Position numbers and translations under genes: made by a program
Shown here: positions 6,240 to 14,716 of the stretch, piece by piece
Layout of the letters: every line of letters starts with the position of its first letter
Numbering within the stretch: position 1 is the stretch's first letter
Assembly (NCBI GenBank): GCA_964372035.1
Contig: CAYJPK010000049.1
Coordinates: forward strand, 1 to 16,227
Length of the DNA stretch: 16,227 nucleotides
From: CAYJPK01 sp964372035
GTDB taxonomy: Bacteria > Desulfobacterota > Desulfovibrionia > Desulfovibrionales > Desulfovibrionaceae
Direction: 5' to 3'
Notes under the pieces: generated by a model
The model's database searches: none
Seen by the model: only the letters and a program-made list of their open reading frames with translations
Told to the model about the DNA's origin: nothing

Positions 6240-6267
6240 TTGACACTAAATTTGCTTATGATATTAT
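6240..6267 (+). promoter_or_regulatory. Sigma-70-type promoter of the glycosyltransferase operon
   Basis: A perfect TTGACA (6240-6245) lies 16 bases before TATTAT (6262-6267, five of six). The start codon is 60 bases further on, leaving a short leader that contains the AAGG ribosome binding site. This is the best-matching promoter in the window together with the one before the SDF symporter. Confidence 0.6.
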
Positions 6268-6327
6268 TCATTAAATTAAGCTTTTTTATAATATTAATAT
6301 ATTAAGGGATTTGCGAAGGTAGTAGAA

Positions 6328-7446
6328 GTGAAAATTCTTTTCTTAGATCAATTTGGAAGCCTTGGTGGTGGTCAACAAATTTTGCTTGAGCTTGTTAAAG
6401 CAGTTCAAAAGCTAAAATGGAGTGTATCCGTTATAATTCCAGATGGTAGGTGTTCTGAGAAGCTTAAAGAAATAAATGCAGAGCTTTTAAACTATAAAGA
6501 ATGTGTTTTGAGTGACGGTAAAAAAAATATTTTTGATATAATTAAACTATTAGTTTTTACCTTGTCATTACTTTTTTCATATCGTAAAAATTTTTCATCA
6601 GCTAATATGCTTTGTGCAAATGGTGGTAGAGTATATTTATTATGTTTTTTTGCCTCAATCATTTTTTCTAAGCCAGCTACTTATTATGTGCATATTGATT
6701 TAGGAGGCTTTGAAACAAAGCTTTTAAGATGTTTTTTGCTTAGTAAACATACAAAAGCTATTATTGTTCCATCTAAATTTATTTTAAAAAGCTTGCAAGC
6801 TAAGGCAGATGGCTTAAAAGATCATCGAGTACAAGTTCTTGAAAACGGGCTTGATGAGAGGTTTAAAGATATACAATATGTTGATAGGTTTTCAGGTAAC
6901 AGCTTGAAACATATAGGAATTGTTGGGCGCATTTACTACTTAAAAGCTCAAGATGTTTTGATTGATTTAGCTAAAAAATACCCCGATATGCAATTTCATA
7001 TTTTCGGTGAAGCGTCAAGTGATGAGCAAGCGTATTACAATGAATTGACTAAAAATGCTACAGAAAATATCATTTTTCACGGTTGGGTTGAGAATCTTCC
7101 CGAAAAACTGCTTGAAGTACCATTGCAAGTGTGTCTAGTTCCGTCCAGGTGTCTTGAGGCATTTTCTCTTGTTACAGTGCAGATGACAGCTTTATCATGT
7201 CTTGTTGTTGTAAGAGATTTAGGTGCATTGTCTGATGCTGCCCAAGATTTAGGGTTGTTTTCTTTTACTGAGGATATGGAGCTTGAAAGCATTATTGAGC
7301 AAATAAGTTTAAGCAGTACACAAACGCTTAATCAAAGGATTTTCACTTCATATCAAAAAGTTGTGAAAGATTATTCTTATAGTGCTTTTCAAGACAGACT
7401 AAAAAACTTTTTTTCTCAATTAAAAAATAATAATTTAATTTCATAG
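6328..7446 (+). CDS. GT4-like glycosyltransferase (GT-B fold)
   Basis: A 372-residue glycosyltransferase with two Rossmann-like halves, acting at the cytoplasmic face of the membrane and probably adding a sugar to a lipid-linked surface glycan or LPS. The N-terminal half starts MKILFLDQFGSLGGGQQILLELV, with the glycine-rich acceptor-side loop GGGQQ at 13-17. The C-terminal nucleotide-sugar half begins near HIGIVGRIYYLKAQD (195-209), with the usual Arg and Lys at R201 and K206, and continues through IIFHGWVENL (248-257). The region equivalent to the EX7E motif is EAFSLVTVQ, with E277 but Gln at 285 instead of the second Glu. Start GTG (6328-6330) with AAGG 8 bases upstream. It is the first gene of a two-gene operon. 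The donor and acceptor sugars cannot be read from the sequence. Confidence 0.82.
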   Translation: MKILFLDQFGSLGGGQQILLELVKAVQKLKWSVSVIIPDGRCSEKLKEINAELLNYKECVLSDGKKNIFDIIKLLVFTLSLLFSYRKNFSSANMLCANGGRVYLLCFFASIIFSKPATYYVHIDLGGFETKLLRCFLLSKHTKAIIVPSKFILKSLQAKADGLKDHRVQVLENGLDERFKDIQYVDRFSGNSLKHIGIVGRIYYLKAQDVLIDLAKKYPDMQFHIFGEASSDEQAYYNELTKNATENIIFHGWVENLPEKLLEVPLQVCLVPSRCLEAFSLVTVQMTALSCLVVVRDLGALSDAAQDLGLFSFTEDMELESIIEQISLSSTQTLNQRIFTSYQKVVKDYSYSAFQDRLKNFFSQLKNNNLIS

Positions 7447-7456
7447 ATGGTTATAA

Positions 7457-8416
7457 ATGCAACATACTAATAAAATAACAGATAAAAAAACAGAGACTAC
7501 TTATTCAATACTATTAGCAACATATAATGGTGAGCGGTTTATTAAGGAGTTTTTGTGCTCATGTCCTTGGGATAAAGGTGCTAAGTTGATTGTTCGAGAT
7601 GACGGGTCAACTGATAATACAGTAAATATTATACGTGAATTTGTGAGCAATAACGATGTGAACTTGACCCTGCTAGAAGGTGAGCGATTAGGAGCCATGG
7701 GGAATTTTGCAAAATTATTAGAACAAGTTGATACAGATTATTTTTTCTTTGCTGATCAAGATGATGTGTGGGAAGAAAATAAAATTCCATTTATGCTTGA
7801 AGCAATGAAGCAGTATGAACTAAAAGCTGGCGAGAATACTCCATTGTTATTATATTGTGATGCGTTTTTAATAGATGCTAGTGGCAATAAATTTCAAGAT
7901 AGCTTATACTCACGTACAACTATACCGAATAAGTGGAATGAAGAATTTAAAAATGTGCTTGTTATGCCACATGTTCCTGGTTGCACGATGCTTGGTAATA
8001 AGGCACTTGCCAAGGCTGCTGTACCAATAGCAAAAGAATCTGTTATGCATGATGCGTGGGTTTTGCAGATTGCAGGAGCGCTAGGTAAAATACATGAACT
8101 TGATATCTCACTTGTCCGTTATAGGCAGCATGATGCTAACGTTTTTGGTGCAAAAGTGATGACATTCGGGACAATATTTAAAAAAATATGTGATGGAATT
8201 AAGCCAAAGTATGAGTCAATAGTTAAATCTCAAATTCAAGCGAAAGCCTTACTAGAGCATTGCGGTGACTTAATGTCTAATGATAAGAAAGAACTATGCA
8301 AGGCATGGGCAAATGCAACGAATGAACCATGGCTCAAAAGACGCATTATCTATGCGAAATATGGCTTTAGAAAAGCAGGGCTTATTCATAATGTAGTTTT
8401 ATGGGTATGTGGTTAG
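7457..8416 (+). CDS. GT2-family glycosyltransferase (rhamnosyltransferase-like)
   Basis: A 319-residue GT-A fold family 2 glycosyltransferase. The nucleotide-binding start is YSILLATYNGERFI (16-29), followed by IVRDDGSTDNT (45-55). The metal/nucleotide motif is FADQDDVW (98-105, Asp102/Asp103 in the DXD position). The acceptor-side acidic motif appears as MHDAW (197-201), followed by RYRQHDANVFGA (221-232). This combination is common in O-antigen glycosyltransferases, several of which are rhamnosyltransferases. That substrate is a family-level guess. It starts 10 bases after the preceding glycosyltransferase with no clear ribosome binding site, consistent with translational coupling. No other polysaccharide genes (flippase, polymerase, sugar synthesis) are present, so the pair probably modifies a glycan made elsewhere. 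Confidence 0.85.
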   Translation: MQHTNKITDKKTETTYSILLATYNGERFIKEFLCSCPWDKGAKLIVRDDGSTDNTVNIIREFVSNNDVNLTLLEGERLGAMGNFAKLLEQVDTDYFFFADQDDVWEENKIPFMLEAMKQYELKAGENTPLLLYCDAFLIDASGNKFQDSLYSRTTIPNKWNEEFKNVLVMPHVPGCTMLGNKALAKAAVPIAKESVMHDAWVLQIAGALGKIHELDISLVRYRQHDANVFGAKVMTFGTIFKKICDGIKPKYESIVKSQIQAKALLEHCGDLMSNDKKELCKAWANATNEPWLKRRIIYAKYGFRKAGLIHNVVLWVCG

Positions 8417-8495
8417 TAAAGATTAAAATACTAGTGATACGATACAGCATACAAAAATAACATAAACGACGAATATTCAAATAATTGAGGTGTAA

Positions 8496-11051
8496 ATGTC
8501 AATAAGTTTAAATGTTTTTATGAAAAAAAATAAATTAATAAAAACAGTATTTCTATTATGCTTAGCTGTTTACCTTATACCCTTTAATAGCTTAGCAAGT
8601 GATACTAAAAAAAATGAAAAAACTGATGTTATAGAAACTAAAAGTGCAGAAATAGAAAGTACAAAAGAGCTTAGTAAAAGTGCACCCGTATCTCAAAATC
8701 TTCCAATACCATCAGAAGAACCTGAGGCTGCAAGAGGTCAGGACACTTCACTTGCTGAAGTTTGGGGTTCTAGGATTGAAGATTTAAAGGCTTTAACTTC
8801 TGAAACTGTAACACTACGTATTAAAGCTGGTATTCAAGCTGAACAACTGCTTGAAAATACACGCAAATATCGTGTTCAATTTACTCGTTTAAATGGTCTT
8901 TATCAAGCTTCACGTGGTCACCCAATGGAGCAATTAACCATTGTTCATCAAATGAGTGCCTTAGAAAGTGCTTTAAAAAAAGAACTTCAACCCTTTGATA
9001 GTATTATTGAAAACTTAAAGCAAAAAAAGAAAGATATAGCTTATATGCAGGAAGACTTAAATGAGTTTACTTTATATCTTGAAGATTTAGAAGATGAAAA
9101 AGTTGCTGATACTAGTGGTTTAACTGTATATCGTGACAAACTATATGAAACAAGCAAATTAATTGATAGAAACTTAATTCAGCTTGAAGGTCTTTCTGCT
9201 CCTGCTGCAAGCTCACTTTTGCGTATTGGTTTAGCTGTTAAAAATATTGATACAAATTTGACAGAAATTTGGGAAAAATATTATTTATCAAAAACAGATA
9301 TGAATAAAGACTCTGTTCTTTCAAGCTATCAACTAGTTGAAGATTGGTTTGAATCAATAGTTTCACGCTTAGATTTTGCATATCCGCAATCAATTCATGA
9401 GTGGATAAATGCTCTTAAATCCTTTTTAATAATTAATATTTTAATGGTAGCAGTAGGCTTTTTTGCTTTTAAATATTCATACCTTTTACCACCAGTTTGG
9501 CGGCGTGCTACAAAAAATTGTATTAATAAATCAGGGGCTTGGCTTGCAACAGGTTTTGCAATATTGGTTGCAGCCAGTAACCAGTATGATGGCATGTATT
9601 CAAGCTTTAATATGATTGGAATTATTCTATTTTTACTTGGACTTGAAAGAATGTCGTGGCAATTTCGCCTTGCAACTACTCCAGAAATAAAAAATATTTC
9701 ATCGCCTGCTAGAGTAGCTATTTATCCTGTTATTATTGCATTAATTCTTTTATTTTTAGATATGCCTCCACGACTTTTATCATATGCTATTTTTGTCATT
9801 GTTAGTATTTTTATTTACTATAATATTAGGTTGGTTAAAAAATATAAAGATGTAAAAATGCCATCTCTTGAATTTTTTATTTTTAACTCTTCAACGTATA
9901 TAAATATTGTAGTTGTTTTTGCATTGATTTTTGGCTATCCACGTTTAGCTGTTCTGTTACAAGTCTTTTATATCTCTCTCTGTGTTGGCTTAATGTTAGC
10001 ATTTTCATTATGGAGAATGTTTTTAGCAACTATAGACTTAATTTTTAATAAGGACAAAAAGCCAGTTAGAAATGCAATTGCAGAAGCTCTTTCTGTACCA
10101 CTTGCTCTTGCTTGCGCCGTTTTTTTATTAGCTCCTATTGCTTGGGCTATGCCAGGTGCCTTTCATTTGCTTGGTAAATTAACTATGCAAAGTATTAGCT
10201 TTGGTGAAGCTACTTTTGACTTAACTAAAATTGTTGGTGTGGTTGTTATTTACTTTATATTTCATTCGCTTATAAGTTTCATCAAAGCTGCTTTTGAACA
10301 AATGCCAGCACGCTTACCGCATGTTGAAAAGGGTGTTTTTCCACCACTTCAACATATGTTAGTTTACGGTATGTGGATTTTATTTGCCTTTGTCGCACTT
10401 GGTATGATTGGCTTTAACTTTGCCAACATTGCCTTTGTTGCTGGTGGTCTTAGTGTTGGTATTGGTTTTGGCATGAAAAATATCTTTGATAATCTTATAA
10501 GTGGGATAATCATTATTTTTGACCGCTCAATCTTGGTTGGTGATATTTTAGAAATTGGCACTACTCGTGGCACAGTAAAAGACATTAGTATTAGATCCAT
10601 TACAATTGAAACAGCGGAGCGTGCCTTAGTTATTGTTCCAAATTCGACTATTATGACAGGGCAATTTATCAACTGGACAAGAAATGGCAGACTAATTAGA
10701 AGTTCACTTGTAATTGGTGTTGCTTATGGAAGTGATATTGAGCTTGTTAAATCTTTGTTGTTACAAGTTGCAAAAGAGCATGAACATGTGCTTGTTTTTC
10801 CTGAACCTTTTGTTTTGTTTGATAATTTTGGTGCAAGCTCTTTAGATTTTACCTTGCACGTATTTATTGATGATTTTAATAATAGTGTGCTTGCTCTTTC
10901 AGAGTTAAGAATGAGAATACAAGCTCTGTTCGAAGAACATGATATTGATATTCCATTTCCACAAATGACCTTACATGTACCAAATGAAAATAATGTGCAA
11001 ACTAATTTTGATGTTAAAAAAAATCAAAATCAAGAGGGTAGTAATATATAA
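8496..11051 (+). CDS. Large MscS-family mechanosensitive channel (MscK/MscM-like)
   Basis: An 851-residue mechanosensitive channel of the large MscS type. Residues 9-35 look like a signal peptide (KKNKLIKTVFLLCLAVYLIPFNSLAS), followed by a charged, largely helical periplasmic region to about 305 containing probable coiled coil around 150-230. About eleven membrane segments follow (near 309-330, 349-386, 406-444, 466-505, 529-552, 578-597, 621-675). The conserved MscS core is FVAGGLSVGIGFGMKNIFDNLISG (647-670), the pore-lining helix, then IIIFDRSILVGD and a cytoplasmic beta/alpha domain ending in DIDIPFPQ (816-823). It is shorter than E. coli MscK (about 1120). GAGG 5 bases before 8496 supports this start, though the Met at residue 9 would give a more standard signal peptide. 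It probably releases solutes on osmotic downshock. The promoter is not clear. Confidence 0.88.
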   Translation: MSISLNVFMKKNKLIKTVFLLCLAVYLIPFNSLASDTKKNEKTDVIETKSAEIESTKELSKSAPVSQNLPIPSEEPEAARGQDTSLAEVWGSRIEDLKALTSETVTLRIKAGIQAEQLLENTRKYRVQFTRLNGLYQASRGHPMEQLTIVHQMSALESALKKELQPFDSIIENLKQKKKDIAYMQEDLNEFTLYLEDLEDEKVADTSGLTVYRDKLYETSKLIDRNLIQLEGLSAPAASSLLRIGLAVKNIDTNLTEIWEKYYLSKTDMNKDSVLSSYQLVEDWFESIVSRLDFAYPQSIHEWINALKSFLIINILMVAVGFFAFKYSYLLPPVWRRATKNCINKSGAWLATGFAILVAASNQYDGMYSSFNMIGIILFLLGLERMSWQFRLATTPEIKNISSPARVAIYPVIIALILLFLDMPPRLLSYAIFVIVSIFIYYNIRLVKKYKDVKMPSLEFFIFNSSTYINIVVVFALIFGYPRLAVLLQVFYISLCVGLMLAFSLWRMFLATIDLIFNKDKKPVRNAIAEALSVPLALACAVFLLAPIAWAMPGAFHLLGKLTMQSISFGEATFDLTKIVGVVVIYFIFHSLISFIKAAFEQMPARLPHVEKGVFPPLQHMLVYGMWILFAFVALGMIGFNFANIAFVAGGLSVGIGFGMKNIFDNLISGIIIIFDRSILVGDILEIGTTRGTVKDISIRSITIETAERALVIVPNSTIMTGQFINWTRNGRLIRSSLVIGVAYGSDIELVKSLLLQVAKEHEHVLVFPEPFVLFDNFGASSLDFTLHVFIDDFNNSVLALSELRMRIQALFEEHDIDIPFPQMTLHVPNENNVQTNFDVKKNQNQEGSNI

Positions 11052-11161
11052 AATTGCAAGCAATTGATGGTAAAGAGCTTACTATAATGTTATAAATTTT
11101 CAAAGCTTGATTTTTGTTGATAACTAGGATAAAAAATTAAAGATAATGCTTTATATGCTAT

Positions 11162-11195
11162 AAGATTTAAGCTTTAATCTTTGTGTCTTTTTTTT
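11162..11195 (+). terminator. Weak terminator-like hairpin before the purine permease
   Basis: AAGATT (11162-11167) pairs with AATCTT (11176-11181), with an internal AAGCTT, and a T-run follows at 11188-11195. The stem has little G or C. It could terminate mscS transcription or attenuate the permease. The 182-base gap 11052-11233 shows no other convincing element. An extended -10 of the form TGCTATAAG at 11156-11164 overlaps the hairpin, so the two readings compete. Confidence 0.25.
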
Positions 11196-11233
11196 ACTAT
11201 AGGATTTGTTGTATTATTTATAAGGGGTTGATT

Positions 11234-12535
11234 ATGTTGGAGAAACTGTTTAAAATTTCAGAACGTGGTTCAGATGTAAAGACAGAAATTATTGCCGGTT
11301 TAACAGCTTTTATGACAATGGTTTATATCCTTGCTGCTAATCCATATATTTTAGGCAAGGCTGGCATGGATACAGGTTCAGTTTTTGTTGCAACGGCACT
11401 TAGTGCGGCTATTTCAACTGCAATTGTTGGGCTTTTTGCTAATTTACCCTTTATGCTTACGCCTGGAATGGGGCTAAATGCTTTTTTTGCTTTTAGCGTT
11501 GTAATTGGCATGGGCTATACATGGCAATTTGCGTTAACGGCTGTTTTTCTTGAAGGTTTAATCTTTATCCTTATAACCATAACAAATTTACGTGAAGCTC
11601 TAGTCCATTGCATTTCACCCTCACTAAGAAAGGCAATTTCCGCTGGTATTGGTTTGTTTATTGCCTTTATTGGTCTTAAAAATGCAGGTATAGTTGTTGC
11701 TGATGAAAATACTTTAGTTGCGCTCGGAAATTTTGATTCTAATGGAAGCTTCGTGGCAGTATTTGGCTTGTTTGTTACTGTTGTTCTACTGGTTTTTAAA
11801 AGTCGTGGAGCATTATTTTTTGGTATTTTACTTGCTACTTTTATTGGAATTCCACTTGAAGTTACTAACTTTGACTTAAATGTGCTTTCAAAAATTCTTA
11901 CTATTCCAAGTATTGAGCCAACTTTTTTACAGTTTGAATGGCATAATATTTTTACACTAGACATGCTCATTGTCTTAATTACCTTTCTATTTGTCGATAT
12001 TTTTGATACTCTTGGAACTGTTCTTGCCCTTGGAACTAAGGCTAAACTTATAGATGAAAATGGTAATATGCCTAAAATAAAATCAGCTTTTATGGCTGAT
12101 GCGATTGGTACAACAATCGGTGCTGTTTTAGGTACAAGTACTGTTGTTACAACCGTTGAAAGTGCTAGTGGTATTGCTGAAGGTGGAAAAACTGGCTTAA
12201 CTGCTATGACGATTGCTTGTTTATTCTTAATTTCTATTTTATTTGCACCATTATTTTTAATAATTCCTGCTCAAGCAGTGGCACCTGCACTTATAGTTGT
12301 TGGGTTTTATATGGTATCACCCATAACAGAAATTGACTATAGTGATTATGTTAGTGCTTTTCCTGCATTTTTAACAATTATTATTATGCCACTTACTTAT
12401 AGTATTGCTTATGGCATTATGTTTGGACTTATAGCGCATGTTATTTTAGCGACTTTTGCTAATAGGCACAATGAGCTTAATGCTTTATCCTATATATTGA
12501 TGGTTGTATTTATATGGAAGCTTGCAGTTGGCTAA
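11234..12535 (+). CDS. AzgA-type purine base permease (NCS2 superfamily)
   Basis: A 433-residue inner-membrane proton-coupled permease of the AzgA branch, which carries hypoxanthine, guanine or adenine (relatives include E. coli AdeP/GhxP and B. subtilis PbuG/PbuO). Diagnostic blocks are ERGSDVKTEIIAGLTAFMTMVYI (10-32), TPGMGLNAFF (76-85), FVDIFDTLGTVLALG (253-267) with its membrane acid, and ESASGIAEGGKTGLTA (309-324), the substrate-site region. There are roughly 12 hydrophobic segments. I start it at the ATG at 11234 because AAGGGG (11222-11227) lies 6 bases upstream and the protein then begins MLEKLFKISERG as in the family. The frame is open 17 codons further upstream to a GTG at 11183, but that has no ribosome binding site. 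No purine riboswitch is recognisable upstream. Which base it prefers is unknown. Confidence 0.92.
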   Translation: MLEKLFKISERGSDVKTEIIAGLTAFMTMVYILAANPYILGKAGMDTGSVFVATALSAAISTAIVGLFANLPFMLTPGMGLNAFFAFSVVIGMGYTWQFALTAVFLEGLIFILITITNLREALVHCISPSLRKAISAGIGLFIAFIGLKNAGIVVADENTLVALGNFDSNGSFVAVFGLFVTVVLLVFKSRGALFFGILLATFIGIPLEVTNFDLNVLSKILTIPSIEPTFLQFEWHNIFTLDMLIVLITFLFVDIFDTLGTVLALGTKAKLIDENGNMPKIKSAFMADAIGTTIGAVLGTSTVVTTVESASGIAEGGKTGLTAMTIACLFLISILFAPLFLIIPAQAVAPALIVVGFYMVSPITEIDYSDYVSAFPAFLTIIIMPLTYSIAYGIMFGLIAHVILATFANRHNELNALSYILMVVFIWKLAVG

Positions 12536-12555
12536 AAAAATGAAAGACTAATAGC

Positions 12556-12584
12556 TAGACAATCATCAGGTTTTAAGCTATATA
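12556..12584 (+). promoter_or_regulatory. Candidate promoter of the GGDEF gene
   Basis: TAGACA (12556-12561, five of six) lies 17 bases before TATATA (12579-12584, four of six), ending 39 bases upstream of the ATG. This suggests the diguanylate cyclase gene can be transcribed independently of the purine permease, although no terminator separates them. Confidence 0.38.
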
Positions 12585-12623
12585 TGTACTCTTAAATAAT
12601 TAAAAGTAAGGTAACTTGTTGAA

Positions 12624-14549
12624 ATGATTAAACGTATAGTAAATTTTTGTACTTATCAGCACTCTAAAGCTTTTATAGTGTTTGGTATTATATTAGTTTG
12701 CGTTTTCTTTATTGCAACTAGTACATTTATAAAGCAAACAACTGCTTATGAGTTAAAAGACATCGATAATCAACTTAAAATTACCACTGAAAACAATATT
12801 CAAGCTGTTGATTTTATCTTTAAAAAATATACTAATTCATTGATATTGGCTGCTAATCGCTTGACAGCTGCAAATGCTAAATCTTCATTTATGATAAATA
12901 CTTTAAATGATCTTGTAAAGTTGGAGGATTTTTCATTAGCTGCAATTGTTTATCCTGATGGTCTTGCATATTCTGCCGATGGTACTGCTTTTTACCCTGA
13001 AAAGCATGATTTTACTAAGGATATGCAAAAAGGCTCAAGCTTTATTAGCAATGTATATTGGGCTAATGAGGCGATTGGAAATGCAGTTAGTGTGAATGTT
13101 CCAATTTATGACGAGTCTGGGGAAGTGCTTGCTTACTTGAAGGGTATTTTGTCTACTCGCAGCTTGTCAAAATATTTCAACAGATTATTTACAATTTCAG
13201 ATGGTTACTATCATATCGTTGACCAAAATGGTGAGTATGTTGCACATAGTCATTCTGATAAAATGATTGGAATGGACATTTCTTTTATTAATGCTATTTA
13301 TGACCTTAACTTTGATGAGGGCTTTTCAGCAGAAACAATTCTTGATTCTTTTAAAGATGGCTCAGAGGGTCTTATTCGTTATAGTGCTAATGCTGATGGT
13401 TCTGGTAGTCGACTTGCTTATTTTTCGCCAGTAGGCATTAATAATTGGATTATGCTCTTTGTCTTTATAAAAGAAGATGTTGAATATAAAATTGACGAAC
13501 AAATTGAAAATGGTTTTATTTATATTTCTTGCGTTTCAGTTGTTTTTTTACTACTTCTTGCTTGGATTGTTTTTGCAATGAAAACTGAAAAAGAAAGAGC
13601 TGATAGACAGCAAAATCATTTTGACGCTATTGGTAAATATATTAAAAAGATAATGTTTGAATGGGATTTTAAAACTAATAAGTTAAAGCTACTTAGTGCT
13701 AAAAATTTGCTTGGTCGTGATTATCCTAATAACTTTATTCCTGAAAGTAAATTATTTGAACTCATTCACCCTGAAGACCATAACTTTATTAAAGAAGGCT
13801 TTAAAACTGTTGCTAGCGGAACAAGTGTATCAGAAATTAAAGTTCGTTTAATTCATAATGATGGACATTATATTTGGTGTTCAATTTCAGGCATTCCTAT
13901 TTATGAAGTTGGTCAAGATCTTCCTACAAAAGCTATTGGTTTAGTTGAAGATATTGATTTAAGTCTTCGTGAGTCTATTGAGCTTAAGAAAAAATCAGAG
14001 CTTGATTTATTGACTGGTATTTACAATAAAATCACTACAGAAGACAAAATAAAAGATATTCTTGCAGTTTCAGATGAAAAAAACTCTAATCATGCTTTGT
14101 TTATTATTGATGTTGATAACTTTAAAACTTTAAATGATAGATTAGGTCACAAAGTTGGTGATGATGTCATTAAAGATTTAGCTCAAAAAACAAAAAATAT
14201 TTTTAGAGCCGATGACGTAGTAGGGCGTGTTGGTGGTGACGAGTTTTTTGTGTTTATGAAAAATATGCCGACATATGATTTAGTGGTTCAAAAAGCTAAA
14301 GAAGTATGTTCACTTTATTCTTCCGAATATAATGACGGTACACGGCGCAGTGTACAAATTTCTGCAAGTATTGGGATTGCTTTATATTCCAAAGATGGTG
14401 CAGACTTTGACAGCTTGTATAAAAATGCTGACATTGCGCTTTATGCCTCAAAAGAGGCAGGTAAAAATACATATACCTTCTTTAATGGAGAACTTAATAT
14501 TGACTATATATCCTCGAGGACTGCAATTGATAGTGCTGAAAGAGAATAA
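12624..14549 (+). CDS. dCache-PAS-GGDEF diguanylate cyclase
   Basis: A 641-residue membrane-bound sensor that should make cyclic di-GMP from two GTP. A membrane helix at about 16-36 is followed by an extracytoplasmic double-Cache-like domain (about 40-290) and a second helix (298-318). A PAS domain comes next (about 330-445, with LFELIHPEDHNFI and GHYIWCSISGIPI), then a GGDEF domain (about 458-620). The GGDEF domain has LDLLTGIYNK, IIDVDNFKTLNDRLGHKVGDD (494-514) with the metal-binding Asp, and RVGGDEFFVF with an intact GGDEF at 537-541. The inhibitory I-site RXXD is present (R528-D531, five residues before GGDEF), so product feedback is expected. There is no EAL or HD-GYP domain. AAGG lies 12 bases before the ATG. 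The cue is unknown. dCache domains often bind small molecules such as amino acids, and the next gene is a symporter for acidic amino acids or dicarboxylates. Confidence 0.92.
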   Translation: MIKRIVNFCTYQHSKAFIVFGIILVCVFFIATSTFIKQTTAYELKDIDNQLKITTENNIQAVDFIFKKYTNSLILAANRLTAANAKSSFMINTLNDLVKLEDFSLAAIVYPDGLAYSADGTAFYPEKHDFTKDMQKGSSFISNVYWANEAIGNAVSVNVPIYDESGEVLAYLKGILSTRSLSKYFNRLFTISDGYYHIVDQNGEYVAHSHSDKMIGMDISFINAIYDLNFDEGFSAETILDSFKDGSEGLIRYSANADGSGSRLAYFSPVGINNWIMLFVFIKEDVEYKIDEQIENGFIYISCVSVVFLLLLAWIVFAMKTEKERADRQQNHFDAIGKYIKKIMFEWDFKTNKLKLLSAKNLLGRDYPNNFIPESKLFELIHPEDHNFIKEGFKTVASGTSVSEIKVRLIHNDGHYIWCSISGIPIYEVGQDLPTKAIGLVEDIDLSLRESIELKKKSELDLLTGIYNKITTEDKIKDILAVSDEKNSNHALFIIDVDNFKTLNDRLGHKVGDDVIKDLAQKTKNIFRADDVVGRVGGDEFFVFMKNMPTYDLVVQKAKEVCSLYSSEYNDGTRRSVQISASIGIALYSKDGADFDSLYKNADIALYASKEAGKNTYTFFNGELNIDYISSRTAIDSAERE

Positions 14550-14662
14550 AAATAAATTTTTCTAGTTTAGTGTGTTTGAATTATTTCAAAATTTCTTGTG
14601 CGTTCACCCAGGTCAATTTTTCTACCTAATTGTATTTTAAATCCTTAGATTAAAAGATTTTC

Positions 14663-14692
14663 TTGACAAAATGGTATATTTTGCAATATAGT
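14663..14692 (+). promoter_or_regulatory. Promoter of the SDF symporter with overlapping inverted repeat
   Basis: A perfect TTGACA (14663-14668) lies 18 bases before TATAGT (14687-14692, five of six). Transcription would begin near 14698, giving a very short leader. TAGTTT (14689-14694) and AAACTA (14701-14706) form a 6-bp inverted repeat over the -10 and start point, which could be an operator or just chance. Upstream, 14550-14662 shows only a small TTTGAA/TTCAAA hairpin with no T-run. Confidence 0.6.
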
Positions 14693-14716
14693 TTTTATAT
14701 AAACTAGGAGGGGAAT

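Noticed and set aside
11183..11233. Upstream GTG start of the purine permease
   Set aside because: There is no ribosome binding site at the GTG, the extra 17 residues are not family-like, and the ATG at 11234 has AAGGGG at ideal spacing.
11052..11233. Purine riboswitch before the AzgA-type permease
   Set aside because: None of the conserved junction bases or the paired P2/P3 loops of purine riboswitches could be found. Only a weak AT-rich hairpin is present.
11515..11970. Long minus-strand open frame opposite the purine permease (and similar ones at 3415-3819, 2130-2399, 10364-10672)
   Set aside because: Each lies entirely antisense to a strongly recognised gene, has no family match, and reflects codon bias of the real gene. 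They were left out of the annotation.
14332..14565. Plus-strand frame overlapping the end of the GGDEF gene
   Set aside because: It overlaps the conserved end of the cyclase domain in another frame, has no ribosome binding site and no recognisable protein.
14574..14590. TTTGAA/TTCAAA hairpin after the GGDEF gene as terminator
   Set aside because: A six-base AT-rich stem with no T-run after it would not terminate transcription convincingly.
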